From Siphonodentalium dalli (taxonomy: Eukaryota; Mollusca; Scaphopoda; Gadilida; Siphonodentaliidae): a stretch of DNA of 64,000 nucleotides. Where the stretch lies: positions 152,405,577 to 152,469,576 of the forward strand of contig CP136065.1 of assembly GCA_032622095.1 (NCBI GenBank), read 5' to 3'. Made by a program: the position numbers and the translations under genes. The notes beneath the pieces are model-generated. The model ran no database searches, was not told where the DNA came from, and worked only from the letters and a program-made list of their open reading frames with translations. This document shows positions 12,001 through 22,445 of this stretch, in pieces. Numbering within the stretch: position 1 is the stretch's first letter; each line of letters begins with the position of its first letter.

Positions 12001-13604
12001 TTTGGAATATATGTCTGTTTGTATGTGTTCTATATATAACTTCACGGGGTACAATCGAGATGGCACCAAGGCGTTCTAACAGTGGTAACTTTTTACGAGG
12101 AAGATAACGGATAACAGAGTCAGTGGCACATTACTTTTAATGATCCTCCAATACTGAAATCTGACAAGGTTATATCTGTCCAATATACAGAGGATATCTT
12201 TCATGGTTTAGAACAGACTCATCACCTAACACAAATAATTCAAAATCTCGCTCTGAGTCCGGCACATGTAGCTGACATAGTGCATAGCAACATTTGTTTT
12301 AAACTGAGAATAATTAGTCAGTATATAGCACAATGAACAGAGCAGCACCTGGACATTTCTTTAAAACATCTTATCTGTATCTTCATGGAGATATGATAAC
12401 CAGGTGTTCCCAAATCTTAGTCAAACCCACTAGATTGATTGATACATATCTATGTATAACCCAATTGTCGTCTTTTATTTTTGCGAACTAATGTGTTTAT
12501 GATGTTCATGTTATAACGTCTGAAGTATACACAGTTGTAAATAAATAAATAGTTATTTATTGGTGGGACGGATTAATCGCGATAAACAAAATGACAATCG
12601 CTCCAATCCGACAAGTTGAACTACTACTTATATTCCGTATGTAAGAATCATGTTTTGTGATGCTATTTGGATAAATAATTTATGAGAATATGTTTAACGC
12701 TTTGAACAAGAGTATCCGCTATTCCCATCATATACCCACAATATGCAGAGGGTATCACATCACTTTAACCTGGGCAACGCCGGGTAACCCTGCTAGTATT
12801 CTATAATTACAATCATGGGTATATAATATATGATATTGAGCGCGTTATCATTTCTGACATTGGTTTTCTTGTAAGAATATATATCTGACTCTGGATTTGA
12901 TGTCGGAGGAGTACCATCGTTATAGATCATCAGCTGCGTCAACAGTCCACTGAAGATGCGCAGGGGTGGGTGGGTAAACTGTAACATCGGAGTTCGGTTC
13001 CCAGTAAAGGCATGTTTTGTATCCACACATACAGAGGGTTAACTGATTCATCTGTCTATATATTTTTTCGTTTCTTACTGAGAAACCTCGGGGAGCATGC
13101 GGTTTCTATGTCAAGTGGAGTAATTTTCCTATGAAATTAACCCTTTGTGATTTCGTCCACCAATAAGACTGAGTGTGTCTTGGTCATTTCTATGTATGGC
13201 ATGCTTGACCAAATATTGAGTTATGAGAGTAATATAATTTAGAGCACAATCCCATTGTTGCAATCGTTCCCTGATTTTTGATAAAGCACACCAATTCCCA
13301 AGGCTGGCGAAGGAGTAGTTCAGTGATTATCCCATTGTTAGGCACACGAAACTCACAACAGACAAATCGCACGGGTGCTTTAAAGTGGGACAAATCCGTG
13401 TTGTTTCGGACCTATCTATTCACATTCAACGGATATCATATGTTAATCTCATTGTTGGGTGTGGCTAACCGGCTATTGTGTCCAATCGCGGCCAGCGCAC
13501 GGATTGTGCGTCGTGGTCATAACACGCTAAATGGCACATTTCCAGTTGATTGCATTATGCATGTGGGATCAATTGTGCTCTAAGTCGGTCAGAGCACGCG
13601 AATA
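12001..13604. other. no gene seen
   Basis: Only short frames are present. At about 12795-12890 there is an inverted copy of a dispersed repeat also found at about 27540-27610 (ctataattacaatcatggg and its complement). The first 120 bases still resemble the preceding satellite (atggcaccaaggcgttcta). Confidence 0.4.
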
Positions 13605-13656
13605 GTTCTTTACCAGAATAAATCTCGTCTTCGACTCGATTGATTCTGGTAAAGAA
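13605..13656. repeat. 15-bp stem-loop
   Basis: The arm gttctttaccagaat at 13605-13619 pairs exactly with attctggtaaagaac at 13642-13656 across a 22-base loop. The flanks (tgtgctctaag and tgtgctctaac) are a direct near-repeat, which suggests a small insertion. Confidence 0.75.
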
Positions 13657-13659
13657 CAA

Positions 13660-15194
13660 TTATTGTGCTCTAACCCTTACGTAGTGTCATTAGTACTTAT
13701 GGTATATATTAAAGGAAGACTGAACCCAAATCCAGCCATTGTATAAGCCATCTCCCACTTTTTTCAACAGCAAATATGAAACAAATGAATGAATTTGAGT
13801 CTGGGGTGAGTGCAAAATACTATAATGTACTCTATAAACGATGTAAACAACATGGTAAATATAATGAACATGGGTAAACGGCTTACGCCCTTTACTTAAT
13901 TTTGTTATAATTATCCGGCTGTTATATGTGGTTCTTTGTTTTCGTGAGTGAATATGCGGCCCCATAAATCACCGAAATTAGGTACAGCCTTTCATTAAAA
14001 CCAACGCAAGCAAACTACATTGTATGTCAAGTAACTGAAGTTCAAAGTTCTTTATCTAAACCTACCTGCCCGTATCGTTGCCTGGGATGTGATCAGTAAT
14101 TAAATCAGTGAAAAGTCTGCCAATATATATTTAGCTTTCTTGTTATTTTAGATTGATTCATTATGTCATTTTACAGTATGTGTATGTGAAAGTGATCTGA
14201 ACATGGACTATGTGTGCATAGTTGGGCTATTTTCAGGATTGACTTATTTCCATTGTTGAATTCGGGATCAATCATCTTGTTTCTGAATATCCAGTAGCTC
14301 GTTTATTAAAGATGGATTATCTCTTTAAATAACAAATATTAGATAGTTACCTGGGTATGAAATAATCCGGAAATCTCTACCCGGAAACGCTTCTATCAAT
14401 TAATATTTATTTTATTTCGAATATTTTATTATAAAATTAGATGATTAAGTGGGACACTTTATTGTTCTATTTTTAGAACAGCCATTCAGGCGATACCACA
14501 TAGCGCACGGGTTCGTTAGGGTATTCCCATAGCTATTCTCCGAACGTCAAATGTCTCAGATTGATTGTTTGTATTGTTTTATTACAAAATTATAAGCGAT
14601 AATGAGTCTAATTGACGTTTAGTGATGACAAAATTACACAATACAATTTCTGGTCTCTCTTAACAGTAACCACTATTGTTCGTTAGCTAAACAACTACAC
14701 GTTTATAGACCTGAACATATTCGAAATATGATCAATATTAATCGATAGAAGCATTTCCGGACAGGGGTCTTCGATTCATATCTAATATTTTGTACCCCGC
14801 TAACGATATAACACATGTATACAAAGAGATAGACCATCTTTAACCATGACATAACTGACTGTGTGGAATGACATGTGGACAATTCTAATTGGCAGAGAAA
14901 ACAACCGTAATTTGCAACGTTCGTCAAGACTGATAATTTGATTTACAAGCAGCATGATATAATTTGCTATAGAATCAAAATGAATCATATTTACATTTAC
15001 ATGCACCTAAAAAATTTCGTTTACACATATCAACCTTTAATTGAAGACGGCGTATCTCTTCGTTACATTTTCTATATCAAAAACACACATTGAGTCCGAG
15101 GTACCAGTTCATACTACTTGGAAATATTTGTTCAGGAAAGGTGACAGGGGGTGTTTTTAGAATATTTAATTTTTGTTTTGTTGAAGTCAATATT
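13660..15194. other. no gene seen
   Basis: AT-rich, with no recognisable exon or RNA gene. It contains the 31-bp arm at 14161-14191 that is a perfect inverted copy of 10189-10219. Confidence 0.4.
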
Positions 15195-15198
15195 TTAA

Positions 15199-15606
15199 AG
15201 GTACTCAATCCGATCAGACACTCCTAAATTACTATTTCTTTGGCTTCGGGGGTAAAAAATATTTGATTCGAGTCGAGGAACCCACCCATCAAAGCTCAGA
15301 GCGATTAGAGATCGATGTTTGAACTTTGCGGTTTCTATTGTTTGTGGACCACAAACTCTAAAATCAAGTGGTAATAATAACCACTTGATTTTAGAGTTAT
15401 CCATCTTTATCTGCAAGACCGTCCGTTTGACCCTCGTGCTTCAATCAGTTTGTGGTCCACAAACAATAGAAAACGCAAAGTTCAAACATCGATATCTAAT
15501 CACTCTGAGCTTTGAAATGTGGGTTCCTCGACTCGAATCAAATATTTGTTTACCCCCAAAGCCAAAGAAATAGTTATTTAGGAGCGTCTAATCGGATTGA
15601 GTACCT
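15199..15606. mobile_element. TTAA-flanked MITE, family 1 (aggtactcaatccgat ends), copy A
   Basis: Terminal inverted repeats start aggtactcaatccgat and end atcggattgagtacct. TTAA lies immediately outside both ends (15195-15198 and 15607-15610). The interior is a long fold-back: the left half (tttggcttcgggggtaaaaa, gattcgagtcgaggaaccc) is repeated inverted in the right half around ccacttgattttagagtta. It encodes no transposase, so it would depend on an enzyme in trans. The TTAA target duplication is the hallmark of piggyBac-type transposition, but assignment to that superfamily is inference. Confidence 0.88.
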
Positions 15607-15610
15607 TTAA

Positions 15611-16040
15611 AGGTACTCAATCTGATCAGACGCTCATAAATTAAAATATTTGATTCGAGTCGAGAAACCCACCCTTCAAAGCTCAGAGTGATCAGATATC
15701 GATTTTTGAAATTTGTTAATTTTTGGAGATGTGGTCCACTTCCACGTGCTCAAACGGACAAATTACGGACAAATTGCGGGTGTAAGATGGATAACTCTTG
15801 TTAAATAATAACCACTTGATTTTAGAGTTATCCATCTTACACCCGCAATTTGTCCGTAAGTTGTCCGTTTGAGCACGTGGAAGTGGACCACATCTCCAAA
15901 AATTAACAAATTTCAAAAATCGATATCTGATCACTCTGAGCATTGAAGGGTGGGTCAATTCCTCGACTCGAATCAAATATTTGTTACCCCAGAAGCCAAA
16001 GAAGTAGTAATTTAAGGGTGCTTAATCGGATTGAGTTAAT
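15611..16040. mobile_element. TTAA-flanked MITE, family 1, copy B
   Basis: This copy abuts copy A so closely that the two share a single TTAA at 15607-15610. The left end is aggtactcaatctgat and the right end is atcggattgagttaat, followed by TTAA at 16041-16044. The interior fold-back pairs the segments around gtggtccacttccacgtgct and its complement. Confidence 0.85.
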
Positions 16041-16044
16041 TTAA

Positions 16045-16890
16045 ACAAGTATAATACCATGTAATGTGATCATAATATTATTGTATTGTTATAATTATTT
16101 ATGAAGAAAATTCTCAGGAGCCCACTGAGAAAAAACTCTTTGTTCTGATAATTATAATAGCATCTACGGTTCTTATTTTTAGGGGAACAGTTCTGCAAAC
16201 GAATGTCATGGGAATATGTGTTTTTGTATATGTAGTCTTTCCAAAAAGAGATATAAGCTATCTCTAATTGTCAGAATGCTCTAACCACATTTTCAGTTTA
16301 CTGGTGAAAACCCGTACACGATAATTTTGCAGCTAATTTAGTGCTCTAACCCGCACACCAAAACCGTAAAACCTTTGCTCTGACCCGCACACCCCACATT
16401 CTAACCCGTACACAAAAATCACCACCGCCTTTTTCAAATGCCTACTTTCGGAACCTTTCGGAAGTCTGGTAAAATTTTCCCGACAAAATCATAAACATAA
16501 ACTAGACCATCGAGCGCAAGCAATATTCTGACCCGAGACGAGTTAAACAACCCCAACATGTGGGAAAAATTGTCAGAAACTGGTGATAATGTTACTAATT
16601 TGCCAATTTAACATCGAAATTACCTAAATTAACAATAGCCTATGTATAAATGCCCGGCATTCTGAGAACTTCAGTGTCTTGTTGTTCGATAGAAATGGAT
16701 CGCGTCTTTAAATGTCATTGTAATATTCGATTATTTTGGACATATTGAAGCATACTGATACCAAATGTGTTTGTTTACATTGAATCAGGAAGTATCCTAC
16801 CCGTACACCAACCACGTGATTGTATACGGTGTTGTAACAGGCAACCACAAATGATTTCACGTTGGGGTATATATATATATAAGTGTATGG
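16045..16890. other. no gene seen; short Cys/Pro-like cacac repeats
   Basis: At about 16260-16420 the phrase ctaacccgcacac recurs four times in diverged form (a short irregular tandem repeat). Nothing else is recognised. Confidence 0.4.
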
Positions 16891-16892
16891 TC

Positions 16893-17046
16893 GACTATCG
16901 AACCCTCGGACTATTGAACCCTCGGATAATTGAACCATCGGACCTTCAAACTATTGAACCCTCGGGCATTTGTACCTTCGGACTATCGAACCCTCAGACT
17001 ATTGATCCCTCGGACTATTGAACATTCGGACCATTGAACCATCCGA
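16893..17046. repeat. 16-bp minisatellite, inverted relative to 8434-8806
   Basis: About ten units of ctatcgaaccctcgga / ctattgaaccctcgga are present, the reverse complement of the unit at 8434-8806. The two arrays, 8 kb apart in opposite orientation, show that the unit has been dispersed. Confidence 0.93.
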
Positions 17047-17576
17047 CTAGACTACTGTACCCCTAATATCGATACACGACTGAACAGTGTTCAGTGAAAA
17101 AATTACTCATAACCGCGGTTATATTCGACGAGTTATTCGCTGTTCATAATCTATAAATAATTAGCTAAACCCCTCTATTGGAGAGTATTTGCAAAATCAC
17201 GAATGCAATAACTGTTACATAACATTAATATGTTAGGTTCTCTGGTCGGCAACATTCACGGAGCGTCAAACACAATGTTCAACAACGAGGAAAACATTCA
17301 ACTGCGACAATACCATAACATCTGAACTAGATGAAGTTTGATCTCATAAACTTGCCGGCACCCAATATTTCATATCGTGTTTTACGTTCCATTCTTATCG
17401 GCCACAGGCATGTGACCCATATCTTAAAACGTTATACATAGATGCTCGACATCTTTCTGGCAACACTGCAAACAACAAATTCGATGAAACTCTTTTTTGA
17501 GACAGGTTTGCATTATTTTCACCTGAAACACGAGAGAACCACCTGGTGTTACATATACATTTTATTTCAAAGTGTT
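17047..17576. other. no gene seen
   Basis: This is plain AT-rich sequence between the 16-bp array and the family-2 element; no feature is recognised. Confidence 0.4.
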
Positions 17577-17887
17577 TTAAAGGACCACTTATATTTTCGA
17601 ACCCCCAGACAACATTATTTAAAATATATACCATATTATATACCATTGGAGTGAGGAAGCTCCAAAACATAGTATTATCAACTTATCCGGCATAATAAAT
17701 TGTGACTATGTTGTTTTTTATTGAGGTACCGATGTGTTTTCTGTGCTTAATTTTCATCTGGAATGTACCACAAAGTCCATTATTTTCAATGGAAGTGGAA
17801 TAACTCCCTATCTTAGTTTGATTTATGTTTTATTCTAGGAGCGAAACGGGAGAAATATTTCTATGGTTTCAGCTTTTTTATATTATA

Positions 17888-18560
17888 AGTTACAGGGCGA
17901 GTTGTTGCCGGATACGGTGTCATATGAGGCGAAGTGAGATTAATATCGGGCGAGGCGCTAGCCGAGCCCGATATTAATCTCGCTGAGCCTCATATGTCAC
18001 CGTAGCCGGCAACAACGAGCCCTGTAACGATTTTATCATGTCACCCACATATCATGTTTTCCGTGTGAGAATTTGAATTACTTATACGAAGTTGATTACC
18101 TGCCAGTCAGTAATTTTTTTGTCTATGGCTATTAACTTGTTTAACGTCACAGTGATCGACGCGTCATGGGCGTTGAACGTCAACGCATTGAGTCAATGGC
18201 TAATCACCAGAAGCAGGACAACAAACTTGAGTTTGATAGTTAATTTATGAGTGTTTAGAATTTCTCAAATATATCACATGCAGGTTTTGGTATATGGTAC
18301 TATGTCTTTAAATTAACAGAACTTGATTTCCGACAGATATCCCTTTTCTTGGTGGCAAAATACACCGAAAATATACCCGAGGCGGCAGAGTTCCATGAAA
18401 AACAAAATGGCGGACATCGACCCCATATGGGAACCTAGCCCGTCCCATATGGATTCCATATGGGACGGGCTACAAAGATGACGACCCCATGTCTCCTGAT
18501 ATGCTTCTACCAACGGAGCGTCCTCATTGGTCGATCCAACCAGGTGACATGATAATACTC
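17888..18560. mobile_element. nested non-autonomous element, first copy
   Basis: It begins with a long palindrome (17895-18030: gttacagggcgagttgttgc pairs with the complement ending ctgtaac). It continues with about 300 bp that match, inverted, 42060-42370 (cgcgtcatgggcgttgaacg, caggttttggtatatggtac). Near its far end is a perfect short palindrome at 18436-18472. It splits a family-2 MITE, so it is younger than that insertion. The family is not recognised. Confidence 0.75.
18436..18472. repeat. perfect 17-bp stem palindrome
   Basis: The arm tagcccgtcccatatgg is followed by att and then its exact complement ccatatgggacgggcta. It lies near the distal end of the nested element. A similarly placed perfect hairpin occurs in the second copy of that element at 42032-42054. 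Confidence 0.9.
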
Positions 18561-18702
18561 TATATGGGCACGTTCTTAGACACAGACTTTCCAAATTGTG
18601 ATGAATAATAGTATTTTAGTCATATTTTATTAGAATTTGAAACCATATATCAAGGTACTATACAAAAATAATCGGTGACTCGAAAATTAAATGGGCCTTT
18701 AA

Positions 18703-20242
18703 AAATAGATTTTTAATTGAAAGAAAAACCTCAAGACAACTCACAACAGTTGAACTGTTATAAATAGTAACTTTTCCGGTCCCAGTTCGTGGTTAAAAAT
18801 TAGAAAACAGAAATTTAAGGAAATAGATTCTCCATCTTAGTTTGGAGAAATATCTTTCGTTATGATATTCCGTGTGAGATACGACATGCTAAGACGTGTG
18901 CATTTATAACCGTTAACGGTAAATAATTTGTTTGCGAAATCACTCTATTTATTTACGTGTATCACAGTGATGAGGAAAACACAAATTCGCCCATGGCAGT
19001 GGCGATTTATCTTCGTGGTAACAACTGTAAGCAGCCGCCACTGACCACGAATGCGTCATACAAAATAACGAGAGGATAAACAGAATGGCCCACTCCACAG
19101 CTGTCAATCAATAATTATTAGCAGATATTTTCGACCTATCAACGACTTGGTCAGTCGCTTGCTTCATTGAAAAATCTTTGTTCACTCTAATTCCGATATC
19201 CACGCATACGTTCAGTGTTAAACTGCCTATTTTGAAACAACTTTTTGTTGTCAAATCATAATCTATGGAAATTTCGATTCATGGAATGGTGTTTGAAATT
19301 CATCATGCATGATTGTAACACTGTTTTCACTTTCCGTGACAATCATAATATATCTCACAATTACAGGACTAACATAAGGTTTGTTTTCGGTTGTATTATA
19401 GCATACGTACATATGGGCAGGCGCTGTCAAACTAATTATACTATTTCTGCTGAAGCATTGTTTCCTAGCAACCATAATCTCTTCCCACTAGTGAATATGT
19501 GTGGAAACCTCATTTATGCTCAAATATTTCATCAACACATTATAGGTTCATATCGTAGCACATTGACTGTCTGGTGGAAATCGATGAAACTTAGACATTT
19601 GAAGCCCATTTGGCATATACATAATACTCTATGGATGAGACGAAGGCCCTGGCGATGGGGGTGGTGTGTGTGGTGGGGTCGGATTATTGGGTTCTGATTG
19701 ATCAAATGTTTTACCAGTTGGAAATCTCATGCCTGACACAATATTAGTTGGAAATGTCATTCAAAAATAGGATGCAATTGTTCTCATATTGTTTCCAACC
19801 AGTGATTAATGAGGGGCGTTCTTTTGAATTTTAGACCAACATTCGCATATTGTCCTATGTTGGTCAAACTTTGGGACTGAATCCGACTGATACATGTATG
19901 GCCATCGCTTGGACATTTTCCATCCTTAGGGGTGTCAGATTGGAAATTTCCAACAGTTAGAAAGCTTGAGGTGTCAGTTGGTAAATTCAACTGAGGGATG
20001 CATTTCACAAACTTTGGTGTTCAAGGATATTCAGTTTGGAATTTCAAAGTTGACACCCCCCCCCCCCAACAGAGATCCCTCTAGCCTCCCCGTGGGTGAG
20101 ACGCCATTAATTTCATCTAGCAACTGGTTATAGCTAATCTGCCTCGACAATGTTATACATGTAAAGTATGGTAAGATGATAGGGCATTCCCACACGTTTA
20201 CGTATAAATAAATCCTTAACCGGGGGGGTGATTATATATTGT
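18703..20242. other. no gene seen; possible hAT-related scrap
   Basis: No exon is supported, although a 150-codon frame exists at 19245-19697; it has no recognisable domain and lies in AT-rich sequence. At about 19730-20100 the phrases ttggaaatttccaac, a long C run and gatccctctagcc resemble the interior and terminus of the hAT-type element at 59106-60209, so a degraded relative may lie here. Confidence 0.4.
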
Positions 20243-20246
20243 TTAA

Positions 20247-20478
20247 CACTCTCATGACTGGAGCTTCCTGAAATTTTGCGAAAACCCCGTGCCAATGCAT
20301 TCTCTTATACATGCGAGTATCACATAGGCAGCCTCGAATATATAATAGAATGCATTGGCGTAACAATATTTACCTTGCCATTGTAAGCCAGTGCAGTCTC
20401 TTATATATAGGAGTCTCCCTCTGGGCATTTGCACAGAATATTTAATGCTGCACCAGCACAGCTCCCGTCATGAAAGGG
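20247..20478. mobile_element. TTAA-flanked MITE, family 3 (cccttt/cactct ends)
   Basis: It starts cactctcatgactggagc and ends gctcccgtcatgaaaggg, with TTAA at 20243-20246 and 20479-20482. Inside are two successive stem-loops built on gccaatgcattctcttata and its complement. TTAA followed by CAC or CCC is the end structure typical of piggyBac-like transposons. No ORF. Confidence 0.82.
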
Positions 20479-20547
20479 TTAATATCTAATCACAACCACA
20501 GGGGACACACGTGCATGGTCACTATATAGTAAACCAAGATATATCAA

Positions 20548-20780
20548 AGGTACTCAGTCCGATTAGACGCTCCCAAATTACAATTTCTTTGGCTTCGGTG
20601 GTAACAAAATATTTGATTAGAGTCGAGGAATCCACCCTTCAAAGCTCAGAGTGATCAGATATCGATTTTTGAAATTTTATAATTTTTGGAGATGTGGGTT
20701 CCTCGACTCGAATCAAATATTTTTTACCCCCGAAGCCAAAGAAATAGTAATTTAAGGGTGCTTAATCGGATTGAGTACCT
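20548..20780. mobile_element. TTAA-flanked MITE, family 1, internally deleted copy
   Basis: The left end is aggtactcagtccgatt (preceded by tcaa, a mutated TTAA) and the right end is aatcggattgagtacct, followed by TTAA. At 233 bp it lacks the central fold-back present in the 400-bp copies. Confidence 0.82.
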
Positions 20781-20784
20781 TTAA

Positions 20785-21515
20785 GGATTAATATTGACAA
20801 AGAAGAAGTGTTTTTAAGATTCTTCTTAAGATTAATCGAGGATTAATATTGACTAAATAACGGAGATATTTGAAGAAGTGTTTTTAATGATTATTTTTCT
20901 GGAATAGAACATGTACTAATAGTAATTATATATTAGACACCATTCGCATAATGAACTACTGCTGATAAGAATTACAAATAGCAAATAGTAGTCGTAAATT
21001 TTTCGGACGGTCCATACACCTTTTCGCAGAATTGACAAAAACGAGTTAAATTGTGAGAAAATCGTGTCGTTCAAATATCTTGCCAGTCACAGTAAGGTGC
21101 TATGATTCTGTTTGCCGTGACTATTTTGTTCTTAATTATGTTGTTATCGGGTCATAGCTTGGTGCTTTGTGTTTGCCACGATTCCTGTCTTTCACAACGA
21201 CGAATAATTTGATTGCTAATATACAATTTAAGGACACAATCTCAAAGTCAACTCCCACATTGAGGACCAGAGAAATTTAACGATCTGATACTTTTTACTA
21301 ATTGATGTATTTGTGACTTTTGTTGAAAACCCGAAACCGTAATCGTAACTACGGGTATGGCAAAAAAGATAACGGATAGAAAGAACTTTTTTTTTAGTGA
21401 CGTGGTACCCTGTTCATTGTTATTATCAGTAGTAGTTCATTATACGAAATGTGTCTATTGTCAAGCAGGACCGTGGATCTTTAACGATGTATTCAGGATT
21501 CCAGGTTAATTTTAA
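20785..21515. other. no gene seen
   Basis: There is a short direct repeat (gattaatattgac) at 20787 and 20842. Otherwise it is unremarkable AT-rich sequence. Confidence 0.4.
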
Positions 21516-21521
21516 TTTTAA

Positions 21522-21993
21522 AGGTCCACATAATTTTCGAAGCCCCAGATCACATATATAAAATATGCCATATTATATACCATTTGAAAGAGGAAGCTCC
21601 AAAACATTGTATTATCAGATGTAATAAACTGTGAACATGTTGTATGTGTTGAGTTACTGACGTGTTTTTTTTCTTCATGTGGATTGCAGTTCAAATTGTA
21701 TTATTTTCAATGGAGGGGGAATAACTCTAAATATTAAAAATAGAGTTATTCCTCTTCCATTGAAAATATATTTTTAGTTTGAATTCTGTTGCAATCTGGG
21801 AGTAAAAACGGGGGTAATCTTTCTATGATCTCAGCTTTTTTCTATTTCTCTATGGACATCTTCTGAGACACAGATGTTTCAAATTGTGATGAATTATAGT
21901 ATTTTAATAATATTTTATGGCATAGCTTATTATTAAAACCGTATATCAAGGCACCATAACAAATAATCAGTAACTCGAAAATTAAGTGGGCCT
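21522..21993. mobile_element. TTAA-flanked MITE, family 2, uninterrupted copy
   Basis: The left end is aggtccacataattttcga and the right end is tcgaaaattaagtgggcct; TTAA lies at 21518-21521 and 21994-21997. An inner hairpin at about 21702-21769 pairs ttttcaatggagggggaata with its complement. This copy shows the ancestral structure of the family and dates the insertion in the 17.6-18.7 kb copy. Confidence 0.87.
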
Positions 21994-21999
21994 TTAAAT

Positions 22000-22257
22000 C
22001 ATGCTTACTTTTTAATCAGATACTAGTGTATAAAATAACACCGTTAAAAAGTGTCAACTGAAAGACTATATTATATCGTGCGTTGAACTCCCCCATATCG
22101 TTTGGGTGTTTTAGATAGCCCTTAATAATTATTGTGTGAAGTTTTCAATTACCATGTGACCATCTTTTGTATTTATAAGTCCAGTTTACATGTCGCATTG
22201 TGTTTTCACCAAAAAATTTCAGTGGAACAACGCCAAACAAATTGAAATAAAATTTTG
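22000..22257. other. no gene seen
   Basis: Short AT-rich spacer with no recognised feature. Confidence 0.4.
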
Positions 22258-22269
22258 CATGTTGTTGCT

Positions 22270-22445
22270 GTAACGAAGGTCTGTAAACCTGAATACATAA
22301 TTATACATTCCACACTGCACGGGACATGTATGATGGTGCTTTTTGAACCCTGAATACGTAAGTATGCATTCCACATGCATGGGACAGGTGTGGTGATTCT
22401 TTCTGAACCCTGAATACATAGGTATACATTCCACACTGCATGGAA
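22270..22445. repeat. ~60-bp tandem repeat, three units
   Basis: The phrase ctgaatacata(a/g)(t/g)tatacattccac, followed by a catgggaca-type segment, is repeated three times at about 60-bp intervals. The minus-strand frames of about 70-84 codons here simply reflect this periodicity. Confidence 0.8.

Larger units (their letters stand above)
17581..18698. mobile_element. TTAA-flanked MITE, family 2 (aggcccacttaattttcga ends), copy with nested insertion
   Basis: The left end is aggaccacttatattttcga and the right end is tcgaaaattaaatgggcct. TTAA flanks both ends (17577-17580 and 18699-18702). Compared with the 472-bp copy at 21522-21993, this copy is interrupted between about 17888 and 18560 by a second element (see separate entry). 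Diagnostic inner phrases are agaggaagctccaaaacat-like and caaattgtgatgaat. It has no coding capacity. Confidence 0.85.

Noticed and set aside
19245-19697. 150-codon plus frame
   Set aside because: No recognisable domain, atypical composition (many Trp/His near the end) and no splice or promoter context.
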